A stretch of DNA of 64,000 bases from Aphidius gifuensis (lineage: Eukaryota > Arthropoda > Insecta > Hymenoptera > Braconidae), in assembly GCF_014905175.1 (NCBI RefSeq), contig NC_057788.1:186001-250000 (forward strand). Reading direction: 5' to 3'. Positions 59,998 to 64,000 of the stretch are shown here, one piece after another; position 1 is the stretch's first letter; each line of letters begins with the position of its first letter. The notes under the pieces were generated by a model, which ran no database searches, was not told where the DNA came from, and saw only the letters and a list, made by a program, of their open reading frames with translations. The position numbers and the translations under genes were made by a program.

Positions 59998-60889
59998 ATA
60001 AAATTATTTTTGTAAATAAATTCATATAAAATTGTTAATTATAATTTTCTTTAATTTATTTTTTTAAAACTTGTAAATAATTGGTCGAAAAAAATTTTAA
60101 AAAACCTGTTGATGGACCGGTTTTTAAAATGAAAATTTAATACGTCTAATTGTGTTAGAAAAAAAAAAAAACAATTTAGTTTAAATATATGGAGCAGTCA
60201 AAAAATAAACCTGAATATTTTCAATAAAAAAAAATTGTTAATAAATTAATGAAATATCTATTTTTTTTGGTGGCATTGTTAATAATAATTAACACAAAAA
60301 TATATAAAAATAATTTATTTAAATAAAAAGAAACAGCAAGAAACATTTACCGTCGTTTTTTTCTTTTTTTTTTTTTTCGAATTTCGAGAAATGCGTATTT
60401 TCAAAGGAGCAGGTCAGCAAATAATAATAAAAAAAAAGAAAATAAAAAATGTTTGGCAGTGGTCGAAATTTTCAACGGTTGAAAAATTCACCTTTAGTTA
60501 TTTTTTTGCTAAGAAGGGTATCTCACAGGGGTGCATTGAGTGCATTGGGCACGTTAGATATTTGGAAACTAAAATCAAACCGTATCGAGGAAAAGAAAAA
60601 GAAAAAAGAATCTATTATTTTCTTTGTAAAATCAAGGAAAACTTGGCAGAAAAAAAAAGAACAAAAAATAATATCAGTTTTAAATGTGCAGTTGAAGAAG
60701 ACAGGATATAAATTTTTCTCTTGATTTTAAGCAACAAAAAGAATATTCAAAAGTGGTAAGTTAAATTATTAAAATATTAAATTTATTATTGAGGAACAAA
60801 TTGTTATTATTATTTTTAAAAGATGATGTAATTAAATTTTTGTTTTTTAAATAAATAAAAAGTTATTTGAATTAATTTCTAGAAAAAAA
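59998..60889. other. Spacer and 5'UTR region of gene G
   Basis: A 5'UTR exon probably ends at 60755 (AAAGTG|GTAAGT), with the intron running to AATTTCTAG at about 60882. The region 60390-60720 is open in two frames but is Lys-rich, unlike any family, and lies upstream of the 5'UTR splice site, so it is treated as non-coding. Confidence 0.45.
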
Positions 60890-61522
60890 ATGGCACGATT
60901 ATTAATTTCAATAATTTTGCTGGGATTATTGTCGGAACAAGTGTTATCCAATGCTGTTGCAAATGACAAAAATGTACAAGCTGGACAAATGTTACCAACA
61001 ACAATTCCCGATCCAGCAATGGCACATTTTTTGAATCAAGTATTTAGTACAGCAAATCAAATGGCAACAGCAGGACCAAAGCCACGTTCATCATGGACAT
61101 CATTGATTGTCAGATCAGTAATACCACTTGCAAATTATGTCATGTCATATGGTGGCAAAGGTGCAATTCTATTTGGTCAAACAATGTTGGTATTATTTGC
61201 TGGTTTTATGATAACAGTTGGTATATGTACATTGACACCATTTTGTATGATTAATTGGCAATCATTTGGTATAACAAATTCACAAACAAAAAATCATGCA
61301 AATCAACTCGTTGGATTTTTAACATCACAAGATGCACTTGACATGTTGACAACAGCTATCAGTGAAGCCATTGAACAATCAAGTGATACAATTAAGCACA
61401 GTGGTAATCCTCATTACTATCCACAACAACCATATCCTTATGGTTATGCCAATCCACAAAATTATTACTATCCAAATGTAGATGGAAATAAAGTACCAGT
61501 TCCATTCAATTATGGAAAATAA
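60890..61522 (+). CDS. Small secreted/membrane protein, C-x5-C (CxLTPFC) family, member G
   Basis: 210 residues in one exon, acceptor about 7 bases before the ATG. The signal peptide is MARLLISIILLGLLSEQVLS. Then SWTSLIVRSVIPLANYVMSY, a membrane segment (about 93-112, LFGQTMLVLFAGFMITVG) and ICTLTPFCMINWQSFGITN (Cys113 and Cys119), aligned with A (SGVCYLTPFCTL) and B (SIVCNLTPICSI, then NGFGKTN). The C-terminal tail has a helix (DALDMLTTAISEAIEQSSD) and a Tyr/Pro/Asn-rich end (HYYPQQPYPYGYANPQNYYY), unlike the others. Last of the row. Function unknown. Confidence 0.85.
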   Translation: MARLLISIILLGLLSEQVLSNAVANDKNVQAGQMLPTTIPDPAMAHFLNQVFSTANQMATAGPKPRSSWTSLIVRSVIPLANYVMSYGGKGAILFGQTMLVLFAGFMITVGICTLTPFCMINWQSFGITNSQTKNHANQLVGFLTSQDALDMLTTAISEAIEQSSDTIKHSGNPHYYPQQPYPYGYANPQNYYYPNVDGNKVPVPFNYGK

Positions 61523-62112
61523 ATTTTAAATTCATGTTTCTCTTTTTTTTAACATTTATTATATTCACTGACCCAAATTTTTTAATCAACATCATCATCA
61601 TATATTTGTTCACGTGTTTTTCAAATAAAATCTGTTGCCAAGTGTTTTTTTTTTTTAAAAACATTCAAAAGTGATTCAATAAAAAAATCATTTTTTTATT
61701 TTTTTATTTTATTAATTGTATAGATGTTATTTAAACAGATGAATAATTAAAATAAAATTTAAATAATAAAAAAACAAAAAATTATTAATAAAATATAATT
61801 TAAATAAACTAATACTTGGTGTGTGTGTTTTTTTTTCGTAGTTTTAATGACAATGTTTAGATCGGGTTTTTCCACTCTTACCTCATTCCTCTTACTCCTC
61901 GCTGATATTAAAACCGATTGAATCGTGTGATGATGAACAAATACACACCAACAGACCAACGACCGATTCGCACAGCCGGTTATTCTCACTCGAGAATCTA
62001 CAACAGAACTTGAAACACCAATTTTTTATATCAATTAATTAAAACCATTATCAAAAAAAAAAAAAAAAAATTTAAATTTTAATAATACTCAATTAATTGC
62101 TAATTAATCAGA
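61523..62112. other. Gene G 3' flank and serpin promoter region
   Basis: 61850-62020 is less AT-rich than its surroundings and probably holds the serpin promoter and 5'UTR. A Rel/Dorsal-like site is listed separately. Confidence 0.45.
61864..61874 (+). promoter_or_regulatory. Dorsal/Rel-like (kappa-B) site upstream of the serpin
   Basis: GGGTTTTTCCA fits the Dorsal/Dif pattern GGG, four or five A/T, CC, A or C. It is 239 bases ahead of the serpin start codon. One such site is expected by chance every several tens of kilobases, so it is only suggestive of Toll control. Confidence 0.35.
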
Positions 62113-64000
62113 ATGAAGTCTTCATTACTGAGTAAGTTCATTATCATTTTTTATTTATTTAATATTATTATTATTATTGTTTATTAAATTTAATTATTAT
62201 TATTATTATATTTTTATGTAATATAATAATGATGATGAAAAAAAAAAAAAATGTATTTATTATATTTGTTTGATCCGAGGCCATGGACACTCAGGGTTAA
62301 TGACCAACATACCGCTAATCCAGTTTTTTTTTTCGATTGCATAATTTTTTTTTCTTTATTTACATATACGTTACCAGTTTCACGGATATTATTATTTATT
62401 GTATTGGCAATCAATGGGATACAGTGTCAATTGAATAATTTTCCTCAGGCATATCAGTACAACATTGACAATGATGATTTCTTTGTGCCTTATCAAGGTG
62501 AAAGATTTAGTGTTTTCGATTGGAATTTTTGCAAGGTATTAAATTGGATATGATAATAAATAAAATTATAAATATATTGTAATTAATTTAATTTCTTTAA
62601 TCAACAGGCAATGGCAAATAAATACAGAGGAAATTTTTTAATGTCACCATTGTCATTGAAAATAACATTGATATTATTGCTTGAAGGATCAGAGGATGAT
62701 ACATCAAGAGAAATAGTTCAAGCACTTCATTTGCCATTGAATGGTTTTGCTGGACGTTATTCAACGAGAAATCAATTTCGTAGAATAATACATTCACTTA
62801 AACCAACATCGAATGAGTATAAATTAAATTTAGCTACGAAAATATTTATTAGCTCTGATATTGTTACGAGACAAAGTTATGCATCAATCATTGATGTATT
62901 TTATTCAACTGGTATTGTGTCGACAAATTTTAATGATGCAACTAAAACAGCATCGTTAATTAATAAATGGATCAGTGATACAACTGAAGGAAACATAAAT
63001 AATATGATTGATGATGGTTGGTAATAATTAAAATATTGTTTTAAAATTTTTAATACTTTGGATATAATTTTTATTTTATTTTTTTTTTGTCAAACAGAAA
63101 ATAGCATTAAAGACTCGGTAATGGTGATGATGAATGTACTATTTTTCAAGGGACTTTGGCATAAAAATTATTTCAATACACAAGATACAAAAATTGGAAA
63201 GTTTCATGAAACAAAAAATTCAAATTGGGATGTACAATTTATGAGTACTGTTGGTAATTTTTATTATGCTGAATCACTTGAGCTTGATGCTAAAATTCTA
63301 CGTATACCATATCTTGGACATAAATTTTCTATGTATCTCATATTGCCAAGGACACTTGATGGTTTAGATAATTTAATTAAAAATATTGATCCATATGTTT
63401 TGACTAAAAATGTTTGGCTAATGCAAAGTCTACCGGTTGATGTTGTATTGCCAAAATTTAAATTTGAATTTACAAGTCATCTTGAGCCAGTTTTACGTGA
63501 GGTATAAAAAATATTTATTTAATTATTTACATTGATAACATATTTTTTTTAATAATTTTTATTTATCATTATTATAAGCTGGGAATTAAAAAAATATTTG
63601 AAGAAGATGCTAGTTTAAATGGTATTGCACAATCAAAAAAAAATTCACCAAAATTATCAGTTACTGATTTTATACAGAAGGCTGGTATTGAAGTTAATGA
63701 AAAAGGAACAACAGCATTTGCTGCAACTGGTATTAAATTAATTTTCAAGCTCAAAAATATGTATTTTTAATTGTGAAAATTTTTTTTTATAGAAATTGAC
63801 ATTGGAAATAAAATTGGTGATCAAGAATTTCATGCTGATCATCCATTTATGTTTTACATTGAGGATGAAACAACTGGTACAATTTTATTCATGGGAAGAG
63901 TGACAAATCCATCACAAAAAAATGGTGCAACAATTAGAAAAAATACAGATATACCAACAACATTTGGTCATTTAATACCAACACGTGGAGGTAATGAAAA
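62113..64000 (+). CDS. Secreted serpin, 6 exons seen, 3' end outside the window
   Basis: Exons 62113-62131, 62378-62535, 62608-63016, 63098-63501, 63579-63729 and 63793-64000 (open at the end). The signal peptide is MKSSLLISRILLFIVLAING, split by intron 1. Serpin core: NFLMSPLSLKITLILLLEGS, LATKIFISSD, VMMNVLFFKGLWHKNYF, FSMYLILPRTLDGLDNLI, then DFIQKAGIEVNEKGTTAFAA, and HADHPFMFYIEDETTGTILF followed by MGRVTNP. Counting 17 residues from the hinge Glu puts P1 at a Lys (Lys-Ile), so a trypsin-like target is likely; the hinge (GTTAFAAT) is close to the inhibitory pattern. Where most serpins end, this one goes on for at least 30 residues (IRKNTDIPTTFGHLIPTRGG), recalling the tailed insect serpins. 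It would act in hemolymph, damping protease cascades. Confidence 0.9.

Noticed and set aside
60391..60724. Two overlapping Lys-rich open frames upstream of gene G
   Set aside because: They lie before the G 5'UTR donor, have no signal peptide or family features, and overlap in two frames; A-rich composition explains them.
61759..61989. 76-residue minus-strand frame ahead of the serpin
   Set aside because: It overlaps the likely serpin promoter and has no domain or splice partner.
1..64000. CRISPR arrays, tRNA or rRNA genes, viral insertions
   Set aside because: No regularly spaced repeats, cloverleaf with box A/B, ribosomal sequence, or viral gene was seen; a tRNA scan could still find something I missed.

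Overview
The window is AT-rich nuclear DNA from an insect. All protein-coding genes are split by short introns with GT-AG borders, homopolymer and trinucleotide tracts are everywhere, and the recognisable proteins (EAG potassium channel, GMC oxidoreductase, firefly-luciferase-like acyl-CoA synthetase, MCRS1/Rcd5, FANCM, glycine N-methyltransferase, MEAK7, ZNF706, serpin) are animal and best fit an arthropod. Strong AT bias, compact introns and expanded secreted protein families would suit a parasitoid wasp (Hymenoptera), but that placement is inference. There are no bacterial, viral or CRISPR features.

Layout. 0.26-2.5 kb (minus): a GMC oxidoreductase with an Asp/Asn-rich insertion. 3.4-5.5 kb (minus): a 4CL/luciferase-like acyl-CoA ligase. 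6.7-7.7 kb (minus): a trypsin-fold protein that has lost catalytic His and Ser. 12.9-34.5 kb (plus): the EAG potassium channel, spread over more than 21 kb, with a 10-kb first intron. It carries a candidate 12-nt microexon and a candidate 120-nt cassette exon, and its pore-turret exon does not read through. An intronless MEAK7-like TLDc gene sits inside one eag intron on the opposite strand.

36-46 kb: a small secreted membrane protein (family A), glycine N-methyltransferase (minus), ZNF706 (minus), an unrecognised secreted coiled-coil protein (plus) and MCRS1 (plus). 46.5-52.1 kb: FANCM, an 1836-residue helicase with a very long acidic tail. 53.9-61.5 kb: six small genes in a row on the plus strand, called B to G here. 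They encode signal-peptide plus membrane-segment proteins and share a 5'UTR intron that ends within about 30 bases of the ATG. Four family members, including A at 37 kb on the other strand, carry a C-x5-C motif (mostly C-x-LTP-F-C) at the end of a membrane segment. I do not recognise this family; it is the best candidate for an undescribed system here. 62.1 kb to the end: a secreted serpin that runs off the window, with a Dorsal/Rel-like site upstream.

The 34-42 kb and 52-54 kb stretches also hold relics of local duplication: a 430-bp copy of the eag 3' flank lies in front of gene B, and a decayed copy of both flanks of the glycine N-methyltransferase gene lies next to gene A. The family thus seems to have expanded where segments were being copied and shuffled. 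The housekeeping genes do not form an operon or shared pathway.
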